Assembly: GCF_002563635.1 (NCBI RefSeq)
Contig: NZ_PDIZ01000001.1
Span: forward strand, 1,736,001-1,800,000
Reading direction: 5' to 3'
DNA: 64,000 bases
Source of the DNA: Bacillus sp. es.036
GTDB lineage: Bacteria; Bacillota; Bacilli; Bacillales; Guptibacillaceae
The translations under genes and the position numbers were made by a program. Under the pieces are notes generated by a model. That model saw only the letters and a program-made list of their open reading frames with translations. It searched no databases and had not been told where the DNA came from. Each line of letters begins with the position of its first letter. The stretch's first letter is position 1. This document shows, one piece after another, positions 27,319 to 35,846 of the stretch.

Positions 27319-28797
27319 TTATAGTATAATCGCAATTAAACCGCCTGATCCTTCGTTAATAATGCGCTCTAACGTCTCTTTTAATTTATAACGAGCATTC
27401 TCAGGCATTAAACCAAGTTTTGCCTGAATCCCTTCTCTCACGATTGAATTTAGTGAACGACCGAATATATCAGAGTTCCAGATCGAAAGTGGATCTTCTT
27501 CAAAATCTTGCATTAAATAGCGTACAAGCTCTTCGCTTTGCTTTTCTGTTCCGATAATTGGAGCAAATTCGGATTCTACATCTACTTTTATCATATGGAT
27601 CGACGGCGCAACTGCTTTTAACCTTACGCCAAACCTCGACCCCTGGCGAATAATTTCTGGCTCATCAAGACTCATATCTTCAATAGCCGGGGCTGCAATA
27701 CCATATCCCGTCTGTTTTACCATACGAAGAGCGTCAGAGACGTGGTCATACTCTGCTTTAGCAAACGCAAACTCCTGCATAAGTTGAAGAAGGTGATCTT
27801 TGCCTCGAATTTCCACGCCAACCACTTCTTTAAGAATTTGATCATAAAGATCTTCCGGTGCATACAGATCAATTTCTGCTATTCCTTGCCCCATCTCAAT
27901 TCCAGCAAGGCGAGCATCTTGTATAAATTCAAACTCTTCAAATTGCCCAACGACACGATCAACATCGCGAAGTCGCTTAATATCTTTAACTGTTTCTCTT
28001 ACAGATTCTTCATAATTTTGCCTTAACCAGTGATCCTGGTGGAGAACCATTACCCAACTAGGCAAGTTCACATTGACTTCTAATACTGGAAATTCATAAA
28101 GCACTTCTCTCATCACATTGTTAATATCATGCTCTGTCATACTCTCAACACTTAGTGAGATGACTGGTATGTCATACTTATTCGAAAGATCTCCACGTAA
28201 CGCTTCTGTTTGAGGATGGTGAGGATGAGCTGAATTGACAATCATAATAAACGGTTTGCCTACTTCTTTTAATTCTTCAACGACTCTTTCCTCTGATTCG
28301 AGATAATCATGTCTTGGAATCTCTCCAATAGATCCATCTGTTGTAATCACTACTCCAAGAGTGGAATGCTCCTGAATGACTTTTCTTGTACCAATTTCAG
28401 CTGCTTCCTGAAACGGAATAGGCTCCTCATACCAGGGTGTATTGATCATACGAGGTCCATCCTCATCTTCATACCCTTTTGCTCCAGGTACCGCATACCC
28501 AACGCAGTCAACAAGTCTAACATTCACGTCTAAGCCATCTTCTACATGAATTTGAACAGCATGATTCGGGACGAATTTAGGTTCTGTCGTCATGATCGTC
28601 CGGCCTGCAGAACTTTGTGGTAGCTCATCTTGTGCCCTTGCTCGATCTGCATCGCTTTCCATATTGGGCAAGACGATAAGTTCCATGAACTTCTTAATAA
28701 ACGTTGATTTTCCTGTTCGAACAGAACCTACGACTCCAAGGTATATATCTCCCCCTGTACGCTCTGCGATATCTTTGAAGATATCTACTCTCTCCAC
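27319..28797 (-). CDS. spoIVA: Spore coat assembly ATPase SpoIVA
   Basis: 492 residues, exactly the B. subtilis length, from a GTG at 28797 with AGGAGG 7 nt upstream. The mother-cell protein polymerises on the forespore surface as the coat base. The N-terminal TRAFAC-type ATPase shows Walker A G-S-V-R-T-G-K-S-T near residue 24, the D-C-V-G-Y Walker B region near 97 and T-T-D-G-S-I-G. The C-terminal end G-G-L-I-A-I-I-L is the forespore-targeting tail. An upstream ATG at 28857 lacks a ribosome binding site. A sigma-E-like promoter lies upstream. Confidence 0.97.
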   Translation of the reverse strand: MERVDIFKDIAERTGGDIYLGVVGSVRTGKSTFIKKFMELIVLPNMESDADRARAQDELPQSSAGRTIMTTEPKFVPNHAVQIHVEDGLDVNVRLVDCVGYAVPGAKGYEDEDGPRMINTPWYEEPIPFQEAAEIGTRKVIQEHSTLGVVITTDGSIGEIPRHDYLESEERVVEELKEVGKPFIMIVNSAHPHHPQTEALRGDLSNKYDIPVISLSVESMTEHDINNVMREVLYEFPVLEVNVNLPSWVMVLHQDHWLRQNYEESVRETVKDIKRLRDVDRVVGQFEEFEFIQDARLAGIEMGQGIAEIDLYAPEDLYDQILKEVVGVEIRGKDHLLQLMQEFAFAKAEYDHVSDALRMVKQTGYGIAAPAIEDMSLDEPEIIRQGSRFGVRLKAVAPSIHMIKVDVESEFAPIIGTEKQSEELVRYLMQDFEEDPLSIWNSDIFGRSLNSIVREGIQAKLGLMPENARYKLKETLERIINEGSGGLIAIIL

Positions 28798-28871
28798 GTG
28801 ATCGCCTCCTGAATTCCGCCTCATTGGACGAAATGATTCACTCCAGACCGCAGACATTCTTGAACACTACC

Positions 28872-28899
28872 ATTCTATGATGTTGTCCAATAAATATGA
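28872..28899 (-). promoter_or_regulatory. Sigma-E-type promoter for spoIVA
   Basis: On the minus strand GTCATATTT (TCATATT at 28893-28899) precedes CATAGAAT (28872-28879) by 13 bp. Consensus sigma-E is KMATATT, 14-15 bp, CATACAMT, so both boxes fit (the -10 at seven of eight) with slightly short spacing. spoIVA is sigma-E-dependent in B. subtilis. Confidence 0.6.
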
Positions 28900-28963
28900 C
28901 ACCTTAAAGCAAAAGGATTTGATGTAACAAGTAAACTTTGGCTACCTTACCGTTTAAATTCAT

Positions 28964-29010
28964 AAAAAATCCCTCCTCTTTTTAATAGTTGTATTGCTAA
29001 AGAGAAGGGA
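28964..29010 (-). terminator. Terminator of yphE-yphF
   Basis: CCCTTCTCTTT and AAAGAGGAGGG pair (one wobble/mismatch) around a 17-nt loop, followed by ATTTTTT on the minus strand. The 3' arm also looks like a Shine-Dalgarno sequence followed by an ATG (see findings). Confidence 0.7.
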
Positions 29011-29016
29011 AAATAC

Positions 29017-29736
29017 CTATTTCACTAAAAAAACAGCTTTATCATTTTCAACCGTATACGGAACAGATGCAACTGGTACATAGAACGAATTGTTCGCTAA
29101 CAAATCACGGATATCATCACCGTTTTGATAGTTATGGTCGGGATTACTTTCAATCGCTTTTGTAAGGTCGCTTGAGTAGTCAATATGTACATTACCATTC
29201 TGATCAAGGAAAAACGGAAGTTGATCGTTTGTAAACGGGCTCTTTACCGTTATCTCTTCCTCTATACCCATCGCGTCGTAATCGATTGAATAACGATCTT
29301 TCGCAAGTACTTCCTTAAAAGGAGGATAATCTTTTTTTCTTCGATAATCATTTATACGGAGCTGCAGATCTTTTACTTTTTCAATCATTAGTAAATCAAT
29401 TAACCTTACTGTAGGGTTTTCTTCCACGTTGATTAGAACATATTGAAATACCCCTCCATTTTCAAAGGAATTCCCCGGTGCTTGCTGTAAAAAAGCGGGT
29501 ACTAATTTCTTGAAATCAATTGGGTACTTTTGATAGATTGGCGTTTCCTGATCTCTCGTTTTGATTGGAAGAACTGACTTGTTATCCTGATATTGTTCAA
29601 CGGCTGTTTGAACAGATTGTATTTGATCTGTATATGGAATCTGATTCTCGTTCTTCTGGCTTTCCGGATACAAACAACCTGAAAGCATAGTCACAAGACT
29701 CGTCCATAATACAAGCTTTGTAGCTAATCGTTTCAT
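29017..29736 (-). CDS. yphF: Lipoprotein YphF
   Basis: 239 residues. A signal peptide ends in the lipobox L-S-G-C near residue 21, so it is a membrane-anchored lipoprotein facing outward. The rest is soluble and lacks known catalytic motifs. AAGGA is 9 nt before the ATG at 29736; an ATG three codons earlier touches the ribosome binding site. Position between yphE and spoIVA matches B. subtilis yphF. Function unknown. Confidence 0.85.
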   Translation of the reverse strand: MKRLATKLVLWTSLVTMLSGCLYPESQKNENQIPYTDQIQSVQTAVEQYQDNKSVLPIKTRDQETPIYQKYPIDFKKLVPAFLQQAPGNSFENGGVFQYVLINVEENPTVRLIDLLMIEKVKDLQLRINDYRRKKDYPPFKEVLAKDRYSIDYDAMGIEEEITVKSPFTNDQLPFFLDQNGNVHIDYSSDLTKAIESNPDHNYQNGDDIRDLLANNSFYVPVASVPYTVENDKAVFLVK

Positions 29737-29767
29737 TTCACTCATTCCTTAATCAAAGTTTACTTGC

Positions 29768-29965
29768 TTAGTTTGTAGGACCAGTGACCACGACTAGAAG
29801 CATCAGGACACCTGCAACGAACATACACATATAGGCAAAAGTCGATACAAGTATTCGAAAAAAACCTTTCAGCTTCGAGCGGCTTAGCATAATGGCCATA
29901 ACAGCAATAAACATTAAGCCAAGTGCAGAAAGCGCTACCCACATTTTAATTAACGCTGGTGACAT
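29768..29965 (-). CDS. yphE: Small membrane protein YphE (DUF2768)
   Basis: 65 residues with two hydrophobic helices (residues 7-27 and 36-61) and little else. GGGGG lies 7 nt before the ATG. It precedes yphF by 31 nt. Length, topology and synteny match YphE. Another minus-strand frame overlaps it (29760-29942) but lacks a ribosome binding site and is not counted. Confidence 0.82.
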   Translation of the reverse strand: MSPALIKMWVALSALGLMFIAVMAIMLSRSKLKGFFRILVSTFAYMCMFVAGVLMLLVVVTGPTN

Positions 29966-30010
29966 TATTTATCCCCCTAGTATGACAAAATCTAACTTAC
30001 ACTGCCAATC

Positions 30011-30019
30011 ATTATATCA
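30011..30019 (-). promoter_or_regulatory. Extended -10 promoter for yphE-yphF
   Basis: On the minus strand TGATATAAT gives an extended -10 (TG-n-TATAAT). No good -35 is visible. The start would lie about 40 nt upstream of the yphE ATG. Confidence 0.45.
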
Positions 30020-30145
30020 AATCTTATCCCTTTTTACCTATAGTCGTTTTAACATTTTAAAAGTAGCTTTTTTAAATATGTCCGTCAGTTCTTTTTTGAG
30101 AAAGATCACGTTTAATAGTCAACAGATTCGATAACGCTTCCAAAT

Positions 30146-30187
30146 CCACAAATAAAAAGCTGAAGAAAGGGGCTTTTCTTCAGCTTT
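30146..30187 (-). terminator. Terminator downstream of spoVIF
   Basis: AAAGCTGAAGAAA and TTTCTTCAGCTTT form a 13-bp stem followed by Ts on the minus strand, about 115 nt past the spoVIF stop. Confidence 0.85.
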
Positions 30188-30300
30188 GACTATATGGATT
30201 TCTTATAGAAGTATGCTTTTGCACATTGATGGTTCCTTATTAGTATATGGTCTTTCATCGAAGGCGGTATCGTTGATTAGCCTAAGTTTGATCACATTTT

Positions 30301-30552
30301 TTATTTTTGACTAAAAAGTTTGGCAATTGCAGACAAATCGAACGGCATATTCTTGTTGACGATCGCCTTTACGATTCGATCTTCTTTTTCTTTTGAGACA
30401 GGTACATTCGCAACGCGTGCAACATTCGCTATTAATCTACGCACTGTTTTCTCATCAGTAAAATCTGCGCCCTGAACGGAATTTGCTAACTTAAAGATGT
30501 CTTCTTTTTTGACATTCGTTTTCTTTTCTATGTTATCGAACAGATCGCTCAC
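30301..30552 (-). CDS. spoVIF: Stage VI sporulation protein F
   Basis: 83 residues, soluble and charged. It starts S-D-L-F-D-N-I-E-K-K-T-N-V-K-K-E-D and continues with K-L-A-N-S-V-Q, matching the SpoVIF/YjcC family, a mother-cell protein needed for proper spore coat assembly. The start is GTG with GGAGG 7 nt upstream. It follows gpsA, and a sigma-K-type promoter lies in the 69-bp gap, fitting late mother-cell expression. B. subtilis carries its copy elsewhere. Confidence 0.85.
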   Translation of the reverse strand: MSDLFDNIEKKTNVKKEDIFKLANSVQGADFTDEKTVRRLIANVARVANVPVSKEKEDRIVKAIVNKNMPFDLSAIAKLFSQK

Positions 30553-30583
30553 GCTGTTTCCTCCTTACCATTAAGGTTCAACA

Positions 30584-30610
30584 TAGTGTATGCAAGGAGG
30601 AATACTTCGT
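30584..30610 (-). promoter_or_regulatory. Sigma-K-type promoter for spoVIF
   Basis: On the minus strand GCATACACTA fits the sigma-K -10 (CATA-n3-TA), with AC 16 bp upstream as the -35. It lies about 30 bp before the GTG start. Confidence 0.6.
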
Positions 30611-30621
30611 GCTTCGGCTGC

Positions 30622-31677
30622 TTATAGTTCTTTAGGATTTAATTCAAAACGATCAGCAAGTAGTGAAGTAAGATCTTCTGTTTCATGGGTTCGAAGTCGT
30701 CCCATTAATTGATCTACGCCATCTTTGGGATCTTTGTTATTAAATAGCACCTCAAATAACACGGATGTAATTGGCATGTCCACGTTCTGTTTTTGTGCAA
30801 GGTAATATGCCGCTTTCGTCGTCCGGACACCTTCTACGACCATACCCATATTTTCGAGAACTTCATCAAGGTTATTCCCTTTACCTAACAGATTACCAGC
30901 TCGCCAGTTACGGCTATGTACACTTGTACACGTTACGACAAGGTCTCCTATACCTGTTAAACCCATAAAAGTAAGCGGGTTTGCCCCCATCGCCGCCCCA
31001 AGGCGCGCAATTTCAGCTAAGCCTCTTGTAATCAGGGCAGCTTTTGCATTGTCGCCATATCCAAGTCCATCAGACAAACCAGCACCAAGCGCAATGATAT
31101 TTTTTAAAGCTCCTCCAAGTTCAACACCAATTATGTCATGATTCGTATAAACTCGAAAATTCGAATTAATAAAAAGATCCTGGACATATTCAGCTTGAGC
31201 CATGGATTTAGAAGAAGATGTAACAGTTGTTGGGTGACGAAGGCTTACTTCTTCCGCATGACTAGGTCCTGATAAAACAACAACTGATTTTCTTAGGTTT
31301 TCCGGAATCTCCTCTTCAATCACTTCAGAAATTCGCTTGGACGTCTCAGGTTCAATTCCTTTACTTGCGTGAATGAATGTTACGGGTGTTGATAAGTATG
31401 TCTTAATTTCAGGAAGAACTTCTCGAAGCGCTTTCGTTGGTGTAACAAGCAAGATGGCTTCGGCATCTTTTACACTTTCTTCAAGTGAACTAGTCGCTTT
31501 AATCCCTTCAGGTAGACTAATTCCAGGAAGATATTTACTATTTTCCTGCTTCTCATTTACTTCCTCTGCAAGATCTGTTCTCCTTGCCCATAATGATACA
31601 TCATGTTGGTTATCTGCTAGTACAATTGCAAGAGCTGTTCCCCAGCTTCCTGCACCTACCACTGAAATTTTCGCCAT
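30622..31677 (-). CDS. gpsA: NAD(P)-dependent glycerol-3-phosphate dehydrogenase
   Basis: 351 residues. It makes sn-glycerol-3-phosphate for phospholipids. G-A-G-S-W-G-T-A-L near residue 7 binds NAD(P); the catalytic lysine lies in G-G-A-L-K-N-I near residue 192, and G-L-T-G-I-G-D-L near 254 is the family signature. It begins 12 nt after plsY, which consumes its product, so the pair is functionally coupled. Confidence 0.97.
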   Translation of the reverse strand: MAKISVVGAGSWGTALAIVLADNQHDVSLWARRTDLAEEVNEKQENSKYLPGISLPEGIKATSSLEESVKDAEAILLVTPTKALREVLPEIKTYLSTPVTFIHASKGIEPETSKRISEVIEEEIPENLRKSVVVLSGPSHAEEVSLRHPTTVTSSSKSMAQAEYVQDLFINSNFRVYTNHDIIGVELGGALKNIIALGAGLSDGLGYGDNAKAALITRGLAEIARLGAAMGANPLTFMGLTGIGDLVVTCTSVHSRNWRAGNLLGKGNNLDEVLENMGMVVEGVRTTKAAYYLAQKQNVDMPITSVLFEVLFNNKDPKDGVDQLMGRLRTHETEDLTSLLADRFELNPKEL

Positions 31678-31689
31678 TGTACTTCCTCC

Positions 31690-32289
31690 TTACTGCTCGA
31701 CCTTTTGACCGAGCTTGCTTTCAGTACCAGTGAACAACCGTTTCACATTTGTACGATGTCGCCAAACTGAAAGAATCGCCAGAATCGTCCCTAACAAAAT
31801 ATAAGATGCTGGGTTTCCTCCAAGCAAGAATATAAATGCAGGCGTTAGCACAACAAAGATCAGGGAACCAAGTGAAACAAATCGCGTAATCACAATCGCA
31901 AAGATAGCTATAATCCCAGCATAAAGTGCTGGTAAGAACGCAATTGTAGCAAATACTCCAATCGTTGTTGCCACACCTTTTCCGCCTCGAAACCCAAAAA
32001 ATATCGGCCAGTTATGACCTAAAATCGCACATATTCCTGCAAGGAAAGGAACGATTGGTTCACTAGAGAACCAATACCCTAACCATACAGCAAGTATGCC
32101 TTTAATCACATCAAGAGCCAGGACAGTAATAGCAGGACCTGTCCCGAGTACTCGAAGTGTATTTGTCGCTCCTGCATTGCCGCTCCCGTGATCTCTTATA
32201 TCGATCTTCTTCACGAATTTTGCAATCAAATAACTGAAACTAATTGAACCGAGCAAGTACGCAGCAATGCAAATCAGGATCGCGATCAT
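31690..32289 (-). CDS. plsY: Acyl-phosphate:glycerol-3-phosphate acyltransferase
   Basis: 199 residues, polytopic. It makes lysophosphatidate from acyl-phosphate and glycerol-3-phosphate. Three conserved motifs are visible: G-S-G-N-A-G-A-T-N near residue 36, G-F-R-G-G-K-G-V near 104 and the C-terminal W-R-H-R-T-N. GGGGG lies before the ATG. It is transcribed with gpsA, next to der. Confidence 0.96.
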   Translation of the reverse strand: MIAILICIAAYLLGSISFSYLIAKFVKKIDIRDHGSGNAGATNTLRVLGTGPAITVLALDVIKGILAVWLGYWFSSEPIVPFLAGICAILGHNWPIFFGFRGGKGVATTIGVFATIAFLPALYAGIIAIFAIVITRFVSLGSLIFVVLTPAFIFLLGGNPASYILLGTILAILSVWRHRTNVKRLFTGTESKLGQKVEQ

Positions 32290-32339
32290 CTCATTTCCCC
32301 CTTTTAGTTAGCAAGGTCCCCCGAACGAAACAAGGTTAA

Positions 32340-33653
32340 TTATTCGCTTTTTCTTCGAGCAAGAATACGTAATGGCGTGCCCTTAAAGCCAAACGTCTCA
32401 CGTATACGGTTCTCTAAGAAGCGTTTGTAAGAGAAGTGAAGCAATTCTGGGTCATTAACAAATAAAACGATAGTAGGCGGCTTTACAGCCACTTGCGTCG
32501 CATAGTTAATTTTCAGTCGTTTCCCATTATCTGTCGGTGTTGGGTTCATCGCAACTGAATCCATAATTAATTCATTCAATACATTTGTTTTCACACGTAA
32601 TGCATGGTTCTCGGCTACTGTGTTCACAACAGGTAGTAACGTGTGAAGACGCTGTTTCGTTTTCGCAGATAAGAACACAATCGGTGCATAGCTAAGGAAC
32701 AAGAAATGATCGCGAATTTTTTGTTCGAATTCACGCATTGTCTTATCATCTTTTTCAACAGCATCCCATTTGTTTACAACGATAACTACGGCTTTACCAG
32801 CTTCATGAGCATAACCCGCTACTTTCTTATCCTGCTCGATGATCCCTTCTTCCCCATCAATAACGACTAAAACAACGTCTGAACGTTCAATCCCACGCAT
32901 GGCTCGAAGAACGCTGTACTTCTCAGTCGTCTCATAAATCTTTCCTCGTTTTCTCATTCCTGCCGTATCAATAATGACATAGTCTTGACCATCGCGCGTA
33001 AACATCGAATCAATGGCGTCACGCGTCGTTCCAGCTATATCACTTACTATCACACGTTCTTCCCCAAGAATTGTATTAACAAGTGATGATTTCCCTACGT
33101 TTGGACGGCCGATCAATGAGAACTTAATCGTTCCTTCATCATATTCTTCCTCATGTTCTTCAGGGAAAGACTTAAACACTTCATCTAGAAGATCACCTAA
33201 TCCCAGACCATGAGAACCTGAAATACCGAATGGAGTACCAAATCCTAGAGCATAGAAATCATAAATAAGCGTTTGCTGTTCCGGGTTATCTACTTTATTT
33301 ACAGCTAATACCACTGGTTTATTGGAACGATAAAGAATTTTTGCAACTTCTTCATCGGCATTTGAGATCCCATCTCGTCCATTTACCATAAATATAATAA
33401 CGTCAGCTTCGTCAATGGCTATTTCTGCCTGGTAACGAATTTGCGAAAGAAACGGCTCGTCACCGATCTCAATACCACCTGTATCGATGATATTAAATTC
33501 ACGATTTAACCATTCTCCTGTACTATAAATACGATCTCTTGTTACTCCTGGAGTATCTTCTACAATCGATACTCTTTCTCCTACTATACGATTAAAAATG
33601 GTCGATTTCCCAACATTTGGTCGACCCACTATTGCGACAACTGGTTTTGTCAT
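32340..33653 (-). CDS. der: Ribosome-assembly GTPase Der (EngA)
   Basis: 437 residues with two tandem G domains, each with G-R-P-N-V-G-K-S (near residues 9 and 182) and N-K-x-D (N-K-V-D near 119, N-K-W-D near 295), plus a C-terminal KH-like domain. It acts in 50S subunit assembly. The ATG at 33653 has AAGGG 10 nt upstream; a GTG three codons earlier is discounted. Length matches the 436 residues of the B. subtilis protein. Confidence 0.97.
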   Translation of the reverse strand: MTKPVVAIVGRPNVGKSTIFNRIVGERVSIVEDTPGVTRDRIYSTGEWLNREFNIIDTGGIEIGDEPFLSQIRYQAEIAIDEADVIIFMVNGRDGISNADEEVAKILYRSNKPVVLAVNKVDNPEQQTLIYDFYALGFGTPFGISGSHGLGLGDLLDEVFKSFPEEHEEEYDEGTIKFSLIGRPNVGKSSLVNTILGEERVIVSDIAGTTRDAIDSMFTRDGQDYVIIDTAGMRKRGKIYETTEKYSVLRAMRGIERSDVVLVVIDGEEGIIEQDKKVAGYAHEAGKAVVIVVNKWDAVEKDDKTMREFEQKIRDHFLFLSYAPIVFLSAKTKQRLHTLLPVVNTVAENHALRVKTNVLNELIMDSVAMNPTPTDNGKRLKINYATQVAVKPPTIVLFVNDPELLHFSYKRFLENRIRETFGFKGTPLRILARRKSE

Positions 33654-33730
33654 TTTATGCACGCCCTTTCTAAAAGACTATCTAAGCTTGAAACCAGAAA
33701 GTCGTGGACAAACTTTCCAGGAGTTCATGA

Positions 33731-33757
33731 TAAAAACCCTCCTCTATAAGAAGGGCG
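33731..33757 (-). terminator. Terminator between the capping-subunit gene and der
   Basis: CCCTTCT and AGGAGGG (one wobble) enclose TATAG and are followed by five Ts on the minus strand. The 3' arm resembles a Shine-Dalgarno sequence ahead of a 16-codon ORF (33678-33728). Confidence 0.6.
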
Positions 33758-33849
33758 TAGTCTTCGATAGCTTTTATATCTTATCAAAAAAGCAACCATT
33801 GAACAACAGACGATCAAATGAATCTTCTTTCAATCCCTCCTAAACTTTG

Positions 33850-34035
33850 CTAATGCTTTACAATTATATACACGCCATTACTTAACTTGTGAGCAATCCC
33901 ATCTAGGATGGCTTCAAGATCAGCTGCTACTCCGTCCATTTCTTCTTCAGAGTCACAAACAAAAATATTAGCTCCAACAGGGGCTTTTGCTACTGATCGC
34001 GTAACAGTTGCCAGTATTGCTTTTTCTATTTTCAA
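33850..34035 (-). CDS. Capping complex subunit for YIEGIA
   Basis: 61 residues, alpha-beta, starting K-I-E-K-A-I-L-A-T-V-T-R. This matches the small family named as the capping complex subunit for YIEGIA proteins. The start is TTG with GGGAG 9 nt upstream, overlapping the upstream YIEGIA gene's TGA (TTGA). The overlap implies coupled production of the two partners. The biochemical role is not established. Confidence 0.75.
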   Translation of the reverse strand: MKIEKAILATVTRSVAKAPVGANIFVCDSEEEMDGVAADLEAILDGIAHKLSNGVYIIVKH

Positions 34036-34922
34036 GACTCGTCACTCCCCTTTTCCTTCGTTTCCGTTGGCATACGTATGGCGTTTTCGAGCGTCGGAAC
34101 TTTTGAAATGACTTTCATAGCAAGATCAACATTTTTATTTTGAGGTAAAATAAAAACGCCAATACGTCCATCATCAAGATCGCGTTTAATTAATGGCACA
34201 AGGGCTGGAGTACCAGAATCACGATAGACACCGAGTGAAATGGCAAGGTCATGTAGAATCGCTTGTCTTTGACCAAGATTACCAATTGTCATACGCGCAT
34301 CAAAATTTTTCGGTGAAATTGTAAAACCAAGCCCATGTTGTAAAATCTCTTGCTGTCTTGCTGGAATCCCAATATTCATAATGTAAATGTTATCAACATA
34401 AAGGCCCGCCCCATCAAATGTCACTTCTTTTTGTTCAATGTTCGCAATCTTCCCTAATTTACTTCCAGTCATGTACTTTCTTGCTACTAAAAACGCAAGA
34501 AATGCTGCGACTAATCCTGCCCATAAGTTTATAGCTAAATAGGCAAATGATGTGACAAATGAAATAAAGATAACTAAGTAGTTTCTTCCTTCAAACGTAA
34601 CGGCTATTCCCTCAATGTACGAAGCCCCTCTCGGAACGAGTTCGAGCGAATCCATTTCAGTTAGGGTTTTTCTTTCCATATTGCGCACTTCTCTAAATTG
34701 CGAAGCTGCAAGCGTTAAAAAGGTAACGGCTGTAAATTCTTGTTCCATAATGGAAGGAACGACGAGTGAGCCAAGTGATGCGGCAATAAATCCAAGGGCA
34801 AGGTGGATGATCATCCCATGTGGGTATGTAGGGTATTGGCGGTAATCAGTCCTGAACATATAAATTCTCGCAAGTGTACCTGCGATCACCCCAAACAAAA
34901 TTGAAATTGTATACTCATTCAT
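34032..34922 (-). CDS. YIEGIA-domain membrane protein (YphB/SeaA-like)
   Basis: 296 residues. The name-giving Y-I-E-G-I-A motif is at about residue 100 after several hydrophobic helices. The C-terminal half is soluble. B. subtilis YphB (SeaA), in the same position between yphA and der, has been linked to spore envelope assembly. Its ATG overlaps the yphA TGA by 4 nt, and its stop overlaps the capping gene's TTG start: three genes translated as one unit. Confidence 0.8.
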   Translation of the reverse strand: MNEYTISILFGVIAGTLARIYMFRTDYRQYPTYPHGMIIHLALGFIAASLGSLVVPSIMEQEFTAVTFLTLAASQFREVRNMERKTLTEMDSLELVPRGASYIEGIAVTFEGRNYLVIFISFVTSFAYLAINLWAGLVAAFLAFLVARKYMTGSKLGKIANIEQKEVTFDGAGLYVDNIYIMNIGIPARQQEILQHGLGFTISPKNFDARMTIGNLGQRQAILHDLAISLGVYRDSGTPALVPLIKRDLDDGRIGVFILPQNKNVDLAMKVISKVPTLENAIRMPTETKEKGSDES

Positions 34923-35518
34923 GAATATCCCCGTCTTTCTTGATGTTTTTTCAAGAGTTTTTCAAGATGAAGCGTTACTTTTACAAATCCCGACCATGCA
35001 GCTGTGCTCATTACTGAAATAGCCAGTATGTCCAGCGAGGCTAACTCTCCAATAACTCGTTCGAACCCCATCCCATTAAATATCATTCCTAAAATCATTT
35101 CACCGTGGACGATACTGAGAATTAGAAAAGAGCAGCGTTCGAACGTACCGTTAATCGTTAAATGAATGATGACAAGAAGAATTGCTGAGATAGACCACCT
35201 TGTATACAAAAAAGTAAATACCGGATCATAAATTGCAAACAGCTGAATCGATGTAAATGCTGCTGTTAACATGATCAAAATAATCATTGCGTAAACCGTG
35301 TTAACACGATATTTCATTAAAAGGAAATACCCAATCCCCAGTAAAAGCAGCCATAAAGCTGATACCGTAACATTGAAAGTTTCTACCGTTGTATGAATTA
35401 AGCATATCGCCAGCAAAAAAACAAATGCTAACAGCGTTCGATTGAAGGAAGCTTTTTGAAAAAAAACGGCAATAACCAGTCCCATCCACGCGAACCAAAC
35501 GAATATAATCCCATCCAC
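34919..35518 (-). CDS. yphA: YphA-family membrane protein
   Basis: 199 residues with six or so hydrophobic helices and a basic C-terminal tail (H-L-E-K-L-L-K-K-H-Q-E-R-R). No catalytic motif. The start is GTG with GGAGGAG 7 nt upstream. First in the yphA - YIEGIA - capping gene set. Function unknown; the set is probably sporulation-related by analogy with seaA. Confidence 0.75.
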   Translation of the reverse strand: MDGIIFVWFAWMGLVIAVFFQKASFNRTLLAFVFLLAICLIHTTVETFNVTVSALWLLLLGIGYFLLMKYRVNTVYAMIILIMLTAAFTSIQLFAIYDPVFTFLYTRWSISAILLVIIHLTINGTFERCSFLILSIVHGEMILGMIFNGMGFERVIGELASLDILAISVMSTAAWSGFVKVTLHLEKLLKKHQERRGYS

Positions 35519-35579
35519 TACTTCTCCTCCTCTCAGTATGATCAGTATGGGATGTTTTCATAATAGATAGACTTAAAAA

Positions 35580-35610
35580 TGCATAACTTCTAAACCTTTT
35601 TTTCATTATA
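35580..35610 (+). promoter_or_regulatory. Sigma-G-like promoter for ypzI
   Basis: TGCATA (35580-35585) and CATTATA (35604-35610) are 18 bp apart, against consensus TGAATA, 17-18 bp, CATACTA. It lies 32 bp before the ypzI ATG. Fit is moderate. Confidence 0.4.
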
Positions 35611-35641
35611 AGAAGAGGTTCGTTTGAAAGGAGGGTGAAAA

Positions 35642-35782
35642 ATGGGGAAAGATCGACAGGAAAAAAAGTTGAAAAACTCAAAACGAGTTGAGTCAGACCG
35701 TGATCAATCTCTTGAACATCAAGGAGCAGCCATGTTAGAAGGAGCTTCTGATGCTAGAAAGCGAAATGGTCAGAAGGGATAA
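35642..35782 (+). CDS. ypzI: Small protein YpzI
   Basis: 46 residues, very hydrophilic: M-G-K-D-R-Q-E-K-K-L-K followed by R-V-E-S-D-R-D-Q-S-L and a central A-A-M-L-E-G. This is the YpzI family found in spore formers. GGAGGG lies 7 nt before the ATG and a strong terminator follows, so it is an independent unit, divergent from yphA and convergent with ypfD. Function unknown. Confidence 0.82.
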   Translation: MGKDRQEKKLKNSKRVESDRDQSLEHQGAAMLEGASDARKRNGQKG

Positions 35783-35801
35783 AGATTCACATTTTGCATA
35801 C

Positions 35802-35839
35802 AAAAAAGCTCTCTGCATCATGATGCAGAGAGCTTTTTT
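35802..35839. terminator. Bidirectional terminator between ypzI and ypfD
   Basis: AGCTCTCTGCATCA and its reverse complement form a perfect 14-bp inverted repeat with A6 and T6 flanks. It serves converging ypzI and ypfD. Confidence 0.92.
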
Positions 35840-35846
35840 AATTTGA

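Larger units (their letters stand above)
29966..30300. other. 335-bp gap between yphE and spoVIF
   Basis: It contains a candidate yphE promoter with extended -10 at 30011-30019 and the spoVIF terminator at 30146-30187. Nothing else is recognisable. Confidence 0.7.

Noticed and set aside
29760-29942. 60-residue frame overlapping yphE
   Set aside because: yphE (29768-29965) in another frame has the ribosome binding site and the family topology.
35519-35575. Two CATACTG repeats upstream of yphA as sigma-G -10 boxes
   Set aside because: No fitting -35 lies at 17-18 bp.
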